From the NCBI GenBank assembly GCA_011009095.1, contig VTPC01003680.1:99350-163349 (forward strand): 64,000 nucleotides of DNA, read 5' to 3'. A program made the translations under genes and the position numbers. Of the stretch, positions 1-11,458 are shown piece after piece. Below the pieces are notes generated by a model. It saw only the letters and a list, made by a program, of their open reading frames with translations, did no database searches and was not told where the DNA came from. Numbering within the stretch: the first letter of the stretch is position 1; the number at the start of each line of letters is the position of its first letter. This DNA comes from Ignelater luminosus. Taxonomy: Eukaryota; Arthropoda; Insecta; Coleoptera; Elateridae.

Positions 1-313
1 ATTATTTATATTTTTTATAACAATACGCAACTTTTTAATATACAGGCGCTCAAGAATTAAACAATTCCATTTTCCACTCCACCTTAAGAATGAGCAATAA
101 GGTGGGAAATAGTCGAAAAACTTGTGCATGTTCGTGTCGTTTTATTTAAAATCTGTTTAGAATTGGTAAAATATTCTTTCATATCTTATAAGAGTAATCT
201 TTAAGCAAAGTTTCTCTGGAAATAATTGTTAAAAACTTTGTACAGATTTTTAATTAAACCCTCTGAAATATAAGCTTATTAAGCCACTTTTAATAGTCCT
301 TTTCTAGTAACAA
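1..313. other. AT-rich flank, no gene seen
   Basis: No open frame with recognisable homology is visible. The decayed coding trace that follows begins at about 314, so part of this stretch may be the 5' flank of that element, but I see no inverted end or target duplication. Confidence 0.4.
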
Positions 314-1640
314 ATGCTGTTTTTTCATGATGGAAGACAAATCGACGAACAGAAGAACGTACCCACGGAATCTGCAAATAATTTCAGTTTACAACCAGAA
401 CTGACAGACGAATTCAGTTCCAGTATACCATCAACATCTAGTGAAGGTTTCAAAGGTTCTTTAAATTGCTTGCATTTAAAAAACTTTGCTAGAGAATGCG
501 ATAGGTACGGGTTTTCTAATAGAGGTGCTGCAAAACTTGCGAGTGCGCTTTTGCTAGATGTTAGAATAATTAATGAAGCGAATTTCGGCAAAGTAATTGA
601 CAGGAGTAAAATTAGGACAGAGAGGAAAAAATCTAAAGGCAGGGCCAACAAAAAAAAACCTGATACTCTAAGTGGATTATATTTTGATGGTCGGAAGGAT
701 ACCAAATATTATGGAAATACAAAAAAAGAAGAACACATTACTCTAGTTAAGGAGCTAGAGTCCATGTATGTAGGTCATCTAACTCTAACCAAAGGCACAG
801 CCAACAATATTGTACAAGAAATAACATCTTACTATGAAAGTTACTTTGATAAGTTTAAAAGAAGTTCGAGCTGTTGGATGTGATGCTAACAACATGCACA
901 CAGATACTTCAGGTGGTGTTATCCAACTTCTTGAAATGAGGTTTCAAAGACCACTGCAATGGCTTATATGCATGTTACATATCAATGAACTCTAACCTAG
1001 ACATCTTTTACAAACACTCGATGGAGTAAAAACTGGCCCAAAAGCATTCTCTAGAAGAATAGGAAAATCACTTCACAACCGCTAGACCCTTTCCATAGTC
1101 AAGTTTATTCCTATCGAAGGAAATGACACAGCGTCTATCGTAGGACTTACTGATTTAAACACTGATCAGCAGTACCTTTATGTACGGAAGATCTGGCTAA
1201 TAGAAAATCTGGCTCAGTTGTGCATTCACGGTAGTTAACTACAGCCAGACTTTATGTTTCAACAGAAAATTCTTCACAAGAATTAGAAACACTTTCAGCA
1301 TATGTCGTAAAAGTGTATGCTCCAGTATGGTCTAGTATCAAAATAAAAAGGTCCTGCACAAATGGAGCTCAGCATTTGTGGAGAATGGTAACTTTGTCTA
1401 GATACTTGCCCTGAAAATTGAGACACTTAATGTACACCGTAATACAAAGGATACAAAGGAATGCTTATTATGCACATTCAGAAAATGTTCTTCTTGCCAT
1501 GATTACAGATGAAAGGCCACACGTTAGAGTATTAAGTGTAAAAAAATACTTGCAGCATACAGTCAGAGGGAAAAGCATAAAAGAGATTGTAAGGTGAGGA
1601 TATTCAAGATTCCTACTGACAACTTTTTTCTTCATTGCTT
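314..1640 (+). pseudogene. Decayed multicopy element-like protein, GLYFDGRKD family
   Basis: The first 189 codons are open and carry LKNFARECDRYGFSNRGAAK, an IDRSKIRTERKK block and GLYFDGRKD. After the stop at 881-883 the same protein continues in broken frames: VGCDANNM near 865, RPLQWLICMLHINEL near 950, TGPKAFS near 1035, VKVYAPVW near 1310 and NAYYAHSENVLLAMITDER near 1470-1515. These blocks match, in order, a large repetitive family of uncharacterised proteins I know from aphids, other insects and cnidarians. Its biochemical role is not established to my knowledge; the high copy number suggests a mobile-element origin. This copy has several stops and frameshifts and cannot make the full protein. 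Whether it is a DDE-type enzyme cannot be judged from the sequence alone. Confidence 0.75.
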
Positions 1641-1948
1641 CTAAAAGAAGAAACTTACCTTTTTGCTGCTTCCAGTTGTTCTTTGGTAGGTAAACTAGCA
1701 TACAAGATAAATTTCCTTTGTCTGTTTGTTTTTAGAAATGGATACAGTTTTTTTGCGTTGCTTAGACTGATGTCTAATGTGTTCTTTTTCTCCTCTTCCA
1801 AAGCAGACGGATTATGTTGCACAGTTGCCTCAGAGGTCTGGAAAGCTTAACCTTTCCAAACCACACGGTTTCAGAAACAAACCTTTTTGGTACAAAAGCT
1901 GATACGCAAGTTTGAGATGTCGGCAATTATAACTACCCTGTCCAGATG

Positions 1949-2520
1949 CAGTGTCAACCAATCAACCATAAGAATCTAAAAACAGCTACATCGAACAGCT
2001 GCATTTCATTAGAGCAATGGGACAGGAACGATGAGGGACTCTCAACCTTCGATGAGGGACTCTCAACCTCCTTGCTAAAGTTTAAGGCTTTCAGGCTTAC
2101 ATGGCGTAAGTTGTTGTCCATCAAAATGAGTAGGTCATAGGCACTGTGCGCTAAGCCCAAACTATATAAAGAAGCCCAATTCATAAATCTGTTGTCCATG
2201 AGCACAGAATGACATTTTCACTCTTTTTTGGATTAGCAGCGTAACAATTTCTCGATGTTGCATGATAATTGAAGTATTGGTTTCATCCAAATTCCGACTT
2301 GTGTAAATCTAAACTTTTCCAGGATCTTCACATAATTATCAAAATAGAGCTGTACATTGGTACGATTGAAAGCTGAGTCTCGTGTTACACTGTTCTTCGT
2401 GGAGCTAATAAATGATGCCTTTTCCTGAAATCTAAGGTCCAAACTTCACCTATTAATTGATGCCATGCCTTTCTCATCTCTAACTTTTACGTAGTTAGGT
2501 TTCTTAAAGCTTTTCCAATG
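1949..2520 (-). pseudogene. Tigger/pogo-type DDE transposase fragment
   Basis: Read on the minus strand, 2442 down to 2233 gives a segment ending the DNA-binding part of a pogo/jerky-type transposase (TRDSAFNRTNVQLYFDNY, then KFRFTQVGIW, where the family has an IWN-DETG block). A second segment, 2205 to 1954, gives LLILMDNN..HVSLKALNF and SHCSNEMQLFDVAVFRFL, matching the second (LLILDNHxSH) and third (PHCSHxMQPLDVxxF) catalytic blocks. The roughly 130 codons normally lying between these segments are missing, so there is a large internal deletion. A 20-bp tandem duplication at 2031-2070 breaks the stretch between the DN and MQLFDV motifs. The family cuts and pastes DNA at TA sites; this copy is dead. 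Confidence 0.75.
2031..2070. repeat. 20-bp tandem duplication
   Basis: The 20-base unit beginning GATGAGGGACTCTCAACC occurs twice back to back with one difference near the unit end. It lies inside the Tigger-like fragment and probably arose by slippage after the element died. Confidence 0.8.
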
Positions 2521-3800
2521 CTTATACCTCAATTAACATTTTACTTGTACGTGAGTTATAAAAAAAGGTGTGGTGGTTTCATTAAGTATTAACAATTCTT
2601 CCTTAACTTTACACTTGATATTTTTTGCGTCTCCTCTGTATTGCTTGAGTTAGAGCTAGATGGTCTATCGACAGGTCCATTGACTTTCTTTTTTACAATT
2701 CTCACTCTCCTCTGAAACATGAACTTTCTGTAACTTTCTTGCAGTTCTAATGTTTTCTGCTTTTATCTAAAACGTAACAATGCACATTTCAGTACAGCAA
2801 GTAAGTCGATCTTTTTAGAAAGCTATGTCTATTGTCTACATATACTGTTATCAAAAGTAATTGATAAATAATAATAAAAAAATACACAACAAACTTTTAA
2901 AATACGCAAGAAAGCGGCAAGCGCAAGATAAAGTCCAGGCTTGAAAAATCTACGAGTCTTTGCAACACAATACGCATAACATCAATAACACTGATCTGTT
3001 TTTCGTGGTCTAATTTACTCATCTATAATGAATTCAATTGTATTAGTATATGATCAGATTTTTACAAACCTGATAAGCCTTGGCTATTTCGTCTAGATTA
3101 TGCAATAATCATTCTTTGCTCCATAGCGTTACTTTTGTAATTAATTTTCTGTGTTGTGAGATTTCACCGTATAACTATTCCAGGCTGTTATCTTTGGCGT
3201 TCATAGGTAGAGATCTTTATCATTAATTAGTTCTATATTTCGAGATTCATTAACTAAATTATTTTGAAGATGGTTGATTAATTCCTTGTATTAGAGCAAG
3301 ACGCCCAGTATAAATTCCCACTCCACTTTTATTGTTTCCTTGATAAGATATAACTTATGCTGATGTTTTCTATCATTTCCGTTTTATCTAGAAACCGCTT
3401 TGTAATTCATATTTTCTTATTTTATTTATAAAATTCGTCACTATTTCACTAAACCGGATTAATTTGTGATAATGAAATTTATTAATAATGTCTTATAAAT
3501 CTAATTGTTATTGGTCCATGTTGACTCATTTCTCGCTTTCATTCTTTTAGCACAATAGTTGTATTTTCTATAAGAAATTAGGCACTGTTCCTTTTATTGG
3601 GTTGTAAAGTATTCATAGTTTATTTTTATCTATTTAAATTATAAGTAACTAGAGCTAATTTGTTCTTGTTTAGTTTTGGGCTTAAAATGGAAATTATTTT
3701 AGAGGCTACATATAAATTTTTTCAATTTTTTCTAACTTTTATTTTTAGTGAATTTATAAATCACGTTGTAAGTTTTCTTTATTCAAATATTTTGTTAAAC
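2521..3800. other. AT-rich interval, no gene seen
   Basis: Only short random frames occur here. No inverted repeat or known element end was recognised. The 3' part may hold the untranslated leader of the piggyBac relic that follows. Confidence 0.4.
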
Positions 3801-3805
3801 TGAAT

Positions 3806-5325
3806 ATGTCTTTGCCAAACATGGCAATAGTGAAGTGGATAATATATCAGCATTTAAAAAATACGGTTAGTCTACTTACTGCATCTGGATCTAGAAAGAA
3901 ATCAAAGACAGTAGTTAAGCCTCGTTCTTGGACAACTGGCAAATTGACTAATCCTGTTTGCAGAAAGTTTTAGTGCAAGCAGTCATTTTCTGGATTTTTT
4001 CTATTACTTTCTAATGACAACATATCTGACAAATTTATTAGAAAAACGGTTGAATACGCTGGATTTAAGAATAAAAGGCTAACTTTATGTCAAGGGGAAT
4101 TTTTTACCTTTCTTGGCATTCTCAATTTATCAGGCTACAACTATTTACCACGAAGGCGATTATGTTGGGAGGAAACTGACGATGTCAACAATAGATTAGT
4201 ATCAAATAGCATGAGACGAAAAAATTCTGACTAATTTACATTTAACTGTTAATACTAATTTAAATAAAGAAGACCGAATGGCTAAAGTGTACCTACTGAT
4301 ACAAATGGCCAATGAACGTTTCTTGCAGTATACCTCAGAAGAGCAAGCTGTTTCAATAGATGCATCTATGATTCCATACTTTGGACGCCACGGATGTAAA
4401 CAGTTCATTCGTGGCAAATCCGTAAAATTTGGTTACAAAGCCTGGATCATGCCAATGATTACAGGTTACTGCCTGAACTTTGATATATATCAAGGCAGGT
4501 CAAAACCTAACCATGGCCAAGAAGAAAGCTCGCCAGTAAGAGGGCTTGGAGAAACTAAACAACCAGTTTCCCGACAAGAAGTTTTTGCTATTTTTGATAA
4601 CTTTTTACGCCAGCTAGACTTGTTACAGAATTAGAAAAATTGGATTATGGTGCAACTGGTACAGTACAAGAAAACCAAACTGAAAACTGCCATCTACCAG
4701 CTATAGCCACATATAAGAAAAAGGCCAGAGGTGATTTCAATTCTTGTATCGATAAAAGATCGAGTATTGTTGCAGTGCGGTGGGTGAATAATGTAGTGGT
4801 TACTATTTTGTCCAATTAATTTGGTTACAATCCGTTACAAAAAGTTGCAAGGCATTCTGGAAAGGAAAAAAAACAAGTTGAAATCACACAACAAAGCTGT
4901 ATAAATGCATACAATCAAAACATGGGGGGAGGTGTTGATTTGATGGATAACAGTATTGCTAATTATAGAATTGGCATTCGGGGCAAAAAGTGGTACATTC
5001 CAATAATTCTTTGCGTGCTGGATGTATTTATAAATAATGCATATGGATCCCATGCAGGGCTCATAGTTTAACTTTGGATAATTTGACATTCCGTAGGCAA
5101 GTTGTGAGAGCTCTCTTACACAAGTTTGCCCAAGTCCTATCATGAGATGGAGCATCTTCTAGGACAACTGTACTACTTCAAGTTAGAAAAAGTAGACAAC
5201 ATTGAATAGCTATGGATCAACCTATATGACGTGATGCTGTGTGTAAAAATAAAACTGCTAAAGCTTGTGCAAAGGGTAATGTTGCATTACATGACAGATG
5301 TTTCGCCCAATTTCACATTTGAAGA
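3806..5325 (+). pseudogene. piggyBac-type transposase pseudogene 1
   Basis: A piggyBac (DDE_Tnp_1_7) transposase can be followed through several frames. Upstream are blocks such as SGSRKKSK and FFTFLGILNLSGYNYLPRR (about 3890-4165). An open segment at 4278-4634 holds VSIDASMIPYFGRHG, with the first catalytic aspartate, and VFAIFDNFLRQLDLL, with the second. Further on, about 4745-5035, come FNSCIDKRSSI, MGGGVDLMDNSI with the third aspartate, and KKWYIPIILCVLDVFINNAY. A Cys/His-rich tail (CAKGNVALHDRCFAQFH) sits near 5270-5320. All three acidic residues survive, but stops and frameshifts interrupt the gene repeatedly. The enzyme family inserts at TTAA; I could not find TTAA-flanked ends. It is a different lineage from piggyBac 2 at 53-57 kb, judged by the C-terminal knuckle. 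Confidence 0.88.
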
Positions 5326-6128
5326 TTTATGTTCTAGTATATAGTTTTAGTAGCATTTAATATTTTATAGTCTAGTTTTACTTTTAGTACCTTTATATTT
5401 TATAGACTTGACGAGCTCGTGCCCATGCTATATTTTTTGATAAAAAACAAGGCGTAATTTTTTTAAATATTTTAATTACGTCTTACAAATGAAAATTCTC
5501 TTTCCACTTAATTAGATCTGATTTCAAGGATATTTTATAAGTCTTGATGTTTTTTTTTAAAGAACCCATTTTTTCCTAAATCTGCTCGCTTGCGCTAGAA
5601 GGTGTCTATTTCGATTTTTCTTTGTAAGTTCTCCTTTTTATGGCTTAATTCATGCTGCAGGACATTTGCTTTATTGCTGATATCCAAGAAACTTTTTCTC
5701 TGAACAATCATTTTTATTGGTTAACCGTAAGAAGCTTTCCTCCAGCGGTTATTTCGTTAGGTTTCGAAGAGAACTTGTTGACTGTTCAGTTCTCAGCCTC
5801 GATAAGGTAGCTTTCCCTGGCTGACACCTAGTGCAGTGTGCTATCTAAGATGACAGTGTAGTGTCTGCACCGCTTCTCGTTGCTTGTGAGAGTTGCCCAG
5901 TGACTTCGTCAAGAAGATTTTTTATTTTGGCTTTTAAATTTTTTATTTATTCACTCTAGCATGATTGTTGGCATTTTTGTGATTGCCTATGTTTCAAAAT
6001 TTATTTAAAGTATTTTTGACCAAATTTTAAATGAGGTCTGTGAGTCATCTTACATTTTCATAGTAATTACATTACTGGTTTTGATTTCAACTTACCCAAA
6101 AATATTTTCCTGGTAGGCTTAATGTTTA
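5326..6128. other. Interval without recognised gene
   Basis: AT-rich sequence between the piggyBac relic and the mariner at 6131. A less AT-rich stretch at about 5770-5900 gives no convincing protein match on either strand. The right end of the piggyBac element presumably lies here but was not located. Confidence 0.35.
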
Positions 6129-6130
6129 TA

Positions 6131-7417
6131 AAGGTCATATAAAAAGTCTCCGCCGTTTTTTGCTACACTTTTGAATACATTTTTGTTTATTCCGAATCAA
6201 TTTGAATTAAGTACATATGCGCCATTATTATTTATGACCTTTTGCCATTTTTCGGGTAGAGCCATTATTCCATCGGTGTAGAACTTCTGTGGTTTAGCGG
6301 CGAAAAACTGAGTCAAGTGCTTTTCGGCAGCTCTTTTGTCGGTCAATTTTTTTCCAGCACGAGAGTTTTGTCGAGACAAAAACAAATGGTAGTCAGACGG
6401 TGCCAGGTCAGGGCTATACGGTAGATGCAACAAAACTTCCCAACCAAGCTCAGTCAATTTTTGGCGAGTCATCAAAGATGTGTGTGGCATGGCGTTGTCA
6501 TGATGGAAGACAACACCACGTCTATTGGCCAATTCGGGCCGCTTATTTTGAATCGCTTGCGCCAATCTGGTTGATTGTTCACAGTAGAGGGCCGAATTGA
6601 TCGTTTGGCCAGGTTCCAGTAATTCATAATGAACAATTCCCTTCCCGTCCCACCATAGACTCAGCATCACCTTGTTGGCCGTCAATCCTGGCTTCGCGGT
6701 CGTTTGCGATGATTGACCGGGCAATGACCATGATCGCTTGCGTTGCACATTCTCGTATTTAAGCCATGTTTCATCGCCAGTAATGACAAGCTTCAAAAAT
6801 GGGTCAATTTCGTTACGTTCTAGCAGCGTTTGACAGATGGTAATTCGGTCGATTAAATTTTTTTTGCGACAATTCATGCGGCACCCAAACATCGAGCTTC
6901 TTTGTGTAGCCAGCCTTTTTCAAATGATTCCAAACTGTCATATGATTGATATTTAGTGCGTCGGCTATCTTCTGACAACTTGCATGCCGGTCTAACTCGA
7001 TCATTTGCAAAATTTCATCGGCTTTTTCAGTGACTGGCCGGCCAGAGTGTGGTGCATCTTTGATATCAAAATTTCGGGAACGAAATCGAACAAACCATTC
7101 ACGGGTTCTGCGCTCACTTACAGCATCCTCACCGTAAACTGCACAACCTTTTCTGCACATCTGTGCTGCGTTTTTACCTTTTTCTATAGTAAAAAAGCAT
7201 CACATGGCGGATTTCTTCGGAAATTTCACTCATTTTCAAACCACTGTAACTTTTTACTTGTATGACGCACTACAAAACTGCCTTTACAATAAATGTAGCC
7301 TGAAATGTCACCTGTCAAATGCTTGTTAGTTTGACACGATTGGATTAGTGGTACCCGATATATGGCCATGAACACCATCTGGTGGCAAAAAACGGCGGAG
7401 ACTTTTTATATGACCTT
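6131..7417 (-). mobile_element. Complete mariner element A
   Basis: The element is 1,287 bp, the normal size for mariner. The first 33 bases, starting AAGGTCATATAAAAAGTC, are exactly complementary to the last 33. TA dinucleotides at 6129-6130 and 7418-7419 are the target-site duplication made by Tc1/mariner insertion. The transposase gene runs on the minus strand and fills most of the element. The perfect ends and complete length suggest a fairly young insertion compared with the other relics nearby. Confidence 0.97.
6197..7233 (-). pseudogene. Mariner A transposase, DD34D, two frameshifts
   Basis: The start is the ATG at 7233-7231, giving MSEISEEIRHVMLFYYRK, typical of mariner. The N-terminal half has paired helix-turn-helix motifs (SERRTREWFVRFRSRNFD; HASCQKIADALNINHMTVWN). 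The catalytic core has ITGDETWL, FHHDNAMPHTS and YSPDLAPSDYHLF, so all three aspartates of the DD34D triad are present. Two frame changes break it: one just after the RKR near 7176, and one near 6860 in a run of T where WVPHELSQKK shifts to MNCRKKN. The rest is open to the stop at 6197. The family binds the inverted ends, excises the element and reinserts it at TA. As read, the gene is inactive, though both lesions sit in or beside homopolymer runs. Confidence 0.95.
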
Positions 7418-7419
7418 TA

Positions 7420-10400
7420 TCATTTTGACATTTATACTGATTGTCGTTTGGAGCCCTTATTGTTTTTAATTACTGGTTTTGCCCATTTTTTTTGTGAATA
7501 CTTAACTTGTTTGTTGAGGTTATTTATTTTATATAATATTACTTAGAATATTTAATTGATATTTTGTTGAATATTAATAAAACCTTTGTTGATTACCTAA
7601 ACTTTTGAATATGTTTCGGCTTTAATGTATTTTATTTGGTTATAATACCGTATGCTTCTGGTTTATGAATACTTAATTATTGATACAGTTTGATAGATTA
7701 CCATATTGGTAATTTATGATGTTTTGTGACTGATTACCATTGCGTTGATTTCAATATACTTTGTTTCATAACTGTTAACTTTTATTGTAATTATAACCTT
7801 GTTTCCTGTGCTCAAAACCGCTGTTAAGTTTAGCTGGGCAAGATCAAAAGAGGTCTTCCAAATCAATGACTAATGAGATGAGTAGTTGTTTTATTTATGT
7901 AATTAGCATTTATTGTCTCTCATGTGGATGAGTTATGATAGAGTTTATCACGGGAATGTTTCAATGATATAAGGTGATACTATGATAGTCTACACTGGTT
8001 TATACAACTTAAGGTTCTAGTCTTGTTCTTCACGCCCACAAAAAGTGACTTAAACTAGATAAAAAATTGTTACGTGTAATAAAAGTTTTTCTGTTCTTGT
8101 TTTTATAAGTACACAAAAAGCATGTAGTAGATTAGCTGGCAACTTAAGTAACCAACATTACAAAAATTCATGAAATGTGAAATATCAAAAGGCTTCAAAA
8201 TAAATACCGAAAAAGCTATTTCTTAAGAATATCAATTTCTCTATGCGATAAACAAGTTTATTCTGCAAAAAACTTTATTGCTCTCTCCTTTAATAATAGT
8301 TCTATGCCTTTATTTCCATATAGAAATTTTTCATTTTCCACAAGGAAATATTCACTTATAAAAGCGTGCGTGCCATATTACCCTTCAAAAATATCCGGTA
8401 GTCAAGTAACCCACCATTAAAGAAAGTACGTCATTACAATTTTAGAGCAACAAGAATTTTTTTTCACGAAACAATTTGCATTTGAAATGTAACAGTCATT
8501 ATCCACCGCATTGCCCTTATATTATTTTTGCAACCATATTTTTATCGTGTATATAAGTCATTCTTTTTGTAAATTACTACCTGTCGCAAAAATTTAATGC
8601 ACTAATAGGTTTAGGTTTCTGCATAAGACGGTAACAGATACAACCTACAAATTACCCGATAACGTTATACACTATAATTTACTTCAAGTATCCGCACCGA
8701 TTTGTTGGTGTTAGCAAACGATAGCATCTAATCGCAGTGTTGTTGTGAGCTGAGCAATCGGTTATTCAAATTAGTTGTAGCCTGTAGGTAACTTGTTCAT
8801 AAACCAAACAGAATTACCTCTGCTATAAGATATCTTTCCAAGTCAAAGTTAAACTTCTTTGGTTAATCGGGTGTTAAGCGGATGACGCGTTTACGTCTAA
8901 AAGATATCCTTAAAATAATGCTTTTCTAGAGGGCACAAGTAGTTATTCGGAAGAGAAACCTTTTCTAGACAGAACAATATATCTTAGAAAATAAATGTTT
9001 GCTGCTTTGTCTACAATGACATATAGTTTTTGTTCTCTGGCTGGTCACCTAATCAGAAGGTTTTTATGAAACTAATGACTGCTATCAGTAGTACCACATT
9101 TACTTTCCCAAAAAGTCACGTTCCCACAATTCCAACCAACACTTTTTTTATTTTTCAAGGTGCTATTGTATAATAATTGTTTTAGATCAGAGCTGTGTAG
9201 TCACAAATGAACAATGCGATAGATAATTTTTGACCTTTAGTATGGAAAATGCAATAGTGTAATCAGCTTTACTACAAACATTCATTTCCTCTAAAACTTA
9301 ATTTAGGTTGTTCGCATTATTCTCTACATTCAAATATGTGATTGAACACGCATCCTTGATCACAAAAAATATTTTATAATTTTATTTTACAGTGTTCACA
9401 TTATTCTCATTGTCTCCTCCAGTCAGTCACTACATAACTTAAAATGCAATTTGCTGTTTAAATCAATAAACACCTTTACATCAGGCCTGTCGGAAATATT
9501 TACCAAACAAAATGTAGTATTTTAATTTTAGAAAATTTTGCATGCTAGCATATATGAATGGGTAGATTATCGTTTGTGCACATCAAAATGTTCATTTCCG
9601 CTTGAAAAAGACTTGATGGTCCTTTTAATCCTAAAGTTATCAATATGCGTAAATTACTTGAACAATAATAACTTGTACATCTGGTTGCATTTCATACAGA
9701 CACTATCAAGAAATCGTTATTTTAATTTGCGTCATGGACTGAAGTTGGTAAGCAGTACATCCTTACATACTTGGTGGTGGTTGTATCGTTTTACACGGGG
9801 TGCAATGTATATGGGATTGCGGAAAAAATTCATTATGCTTACATTTTTTAAAAATTCTAGTTTTTTATTGTATTAATGATAATATTTAGTCATAAAGCTA
9901 TAAAAAAACTAAAAAGAAAACATTCCATTCTTGCGCATTTTTCAGTTTCCACACCACCTTTGTAAATAAGGTCTTTTCTTTTTAATGGAAAATGATACCC
10001 CAATTTTCGCAAATTCGTACCCAGAGTCTCTAACTACATAACACAGAAACATCAGTGACTACTACTACTGCAACTTGGTGAAAATTGGTTCTCATTACAT
10101 GTTTTTCTTAGTTGTACATATCAATAATTATAAATTACAGTTTAATGTGAAAGAAAGTGCAGCTCATTTTTTTAGAGGTTTTAACTGATACAGTTATGAT
10201 AACTTTCGAAACTGCGTAAAGGAAAGCGTAACTAATTGTATAACCTTGCTAAAAGTAGACGAACATATCTTTTTTATGACTTAATTATGACCTTGTATAT
10301 TTATTTTGGTAGCACTCTTTTAAAAAGTATTAGTTACGTCACATTAAGGTAGACGCAATTCATATTAAATTATTTAAAACATAAAATTATAAACCTTCTA

Positions 10401-10670
10401 CAAAGTATGTTCAAAAAATCTTTAATTCTTGGTGGCAAATTTCACGTTTACGAGTTGGTACAATTGGAATGAGCATTTCTTTTCAAATAATGCTTTTCAA
10501 AAATACTTAATGTCCTGTCAAGATACTACAACCCATTGACTTACAGGGAATCGGCAACACTGGTGTTGCTAGGCGCCATCTGACATATCCATTGTAAAGT
10601 TGGCCATTTTTGGCATATACGTACCCAGAACGTTTTCTCATACGAATGCTATTTGTGTTGTTTACAGTGA
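7420..10670. other. Long AT-rich interval, no gene seen
   Basis: Some 3.2 kb without recognisable protein homology on either strand. A 112-codon frame at 9538-9876 has no recognised motif and unremarkable composition. I found no paired element ends here. The 5' end of mariner B should lie near 10.5-10.65 kb but its inverted repeat was not resolved. Confidence 0.4.
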
Positions 10671-10858
10671 CTTGAAAATTTCATCTCAGCCAAAAACTGA
10701 AATGATTTACTACGACTTTCAACGTGGATTATACCTCAGCAACAGTGCATCGATCAACTCACTTTGACTTTTGGCGAAGAAATGCCATCTACACCCACTG
10801 TGTATTACTGGTTTAAGTGAATTAAATGGTGGTCGTCGTTCGCTCACGGACGAATTTA

Positions 10859-11458
10859 GGCTTAAGTTCGGTTTAGGCCGTCAAGCTTTTGGAAGGGTTT
10901 TTATAGTGTTTCTGCAAGCCCACGTCGAGACGAGTAAAAAGAAACCACTCCTACTCTGAACGGTCAAAAAATAAAAAAGTTATAAATTTTCAAAACAAAT
11001 TCTTTTTAAAAAATTTCCATAAGAAGATTTTTTTTAGGTAAAGTGTTCATCCTATAGCTTTTCTGAAAGCCAACGACGAGACGAGTAAAACAAGACCGGT
11101 GTCAATCTTCTAAGTCAAAAATTAAAAAATTGAAGTTTTTAAAAATGAAAACTCCTTATGAGATTTTCTATGCAAGAAACTGAAAATATGAGGTTAGGTT
11201 GGGTTACGTTAGGTTAGGTTACGTAGATGGCTATAATAAAAAAACATTTAATTCTATAAGATGGACACTATCTAGAAAAAAATCTTTTTACGGAAATTTT
11301 TCAATGAAAAAGTTTTCTTTAAAAATTTATAACTTTTTCATTTCTTGACCGGCCAGACTGAGAGTGGTCTCTTTTTTCACTCCTCTCAACGTGAGCTTTC
11401 AGGAAAACTATAGAAACCCCCCCCCCAAAAACCTTGAAAAACTAAACCGAAATTTACC
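10859..11458. mobile_element. 600-bp foldback element nested in mariner B
   Basis: The two ends are imperfect inverted repeats of well over 100 bases: the left reads GGCTTAAGTTCGGTTTAG and the complement of the right reads GGGTAAATTTCGGTTTAG, and similarity continues through AAAGTTATAAATTTT to AAATTTCC about 170 bases in. GAATTTA (or CGAATTTA) flanks both sides, at 10851-10858 and 11459-11466, a 7-8 bp target duplication. Removing the insert and one repeat rejoins mariner B in frame (DEF then KKGHP), which confirms the borders. Part of the left arm is repeated again as a degenerate direct copy at about 11050-11150. There is no coding capacity. The superfamily is uncertain; an 8-bp duplication is compatible with hAT, P, Merlin and others. 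Confidence 0.9.
11191..11223 (+). repeat. TTAGG-like short repeat run
   Basis: Four TTAGG or GGTTA-type steps (AGGTTAGGTTGGGTTACG and then GTTAGGTTAGGTTACG) lie in the central part of the foldback element. The insect telomere unit is TTAGG. The run is short and degenerate, so chance or an internal module of the element is more likely than a telomere scar. Confidence 0.55.

Noticed and set aside
325-705. 126-codon minus-strand frame
   Set aside because: It is antisense to the recognised plus-strand family at 314-883 and has no homology of its own.
9538-9876. 112-codon plus-strand frame
   Set aside because: No motif, no homology I recognise, and no supporting context; compatible with chance in AT-rich DNA.
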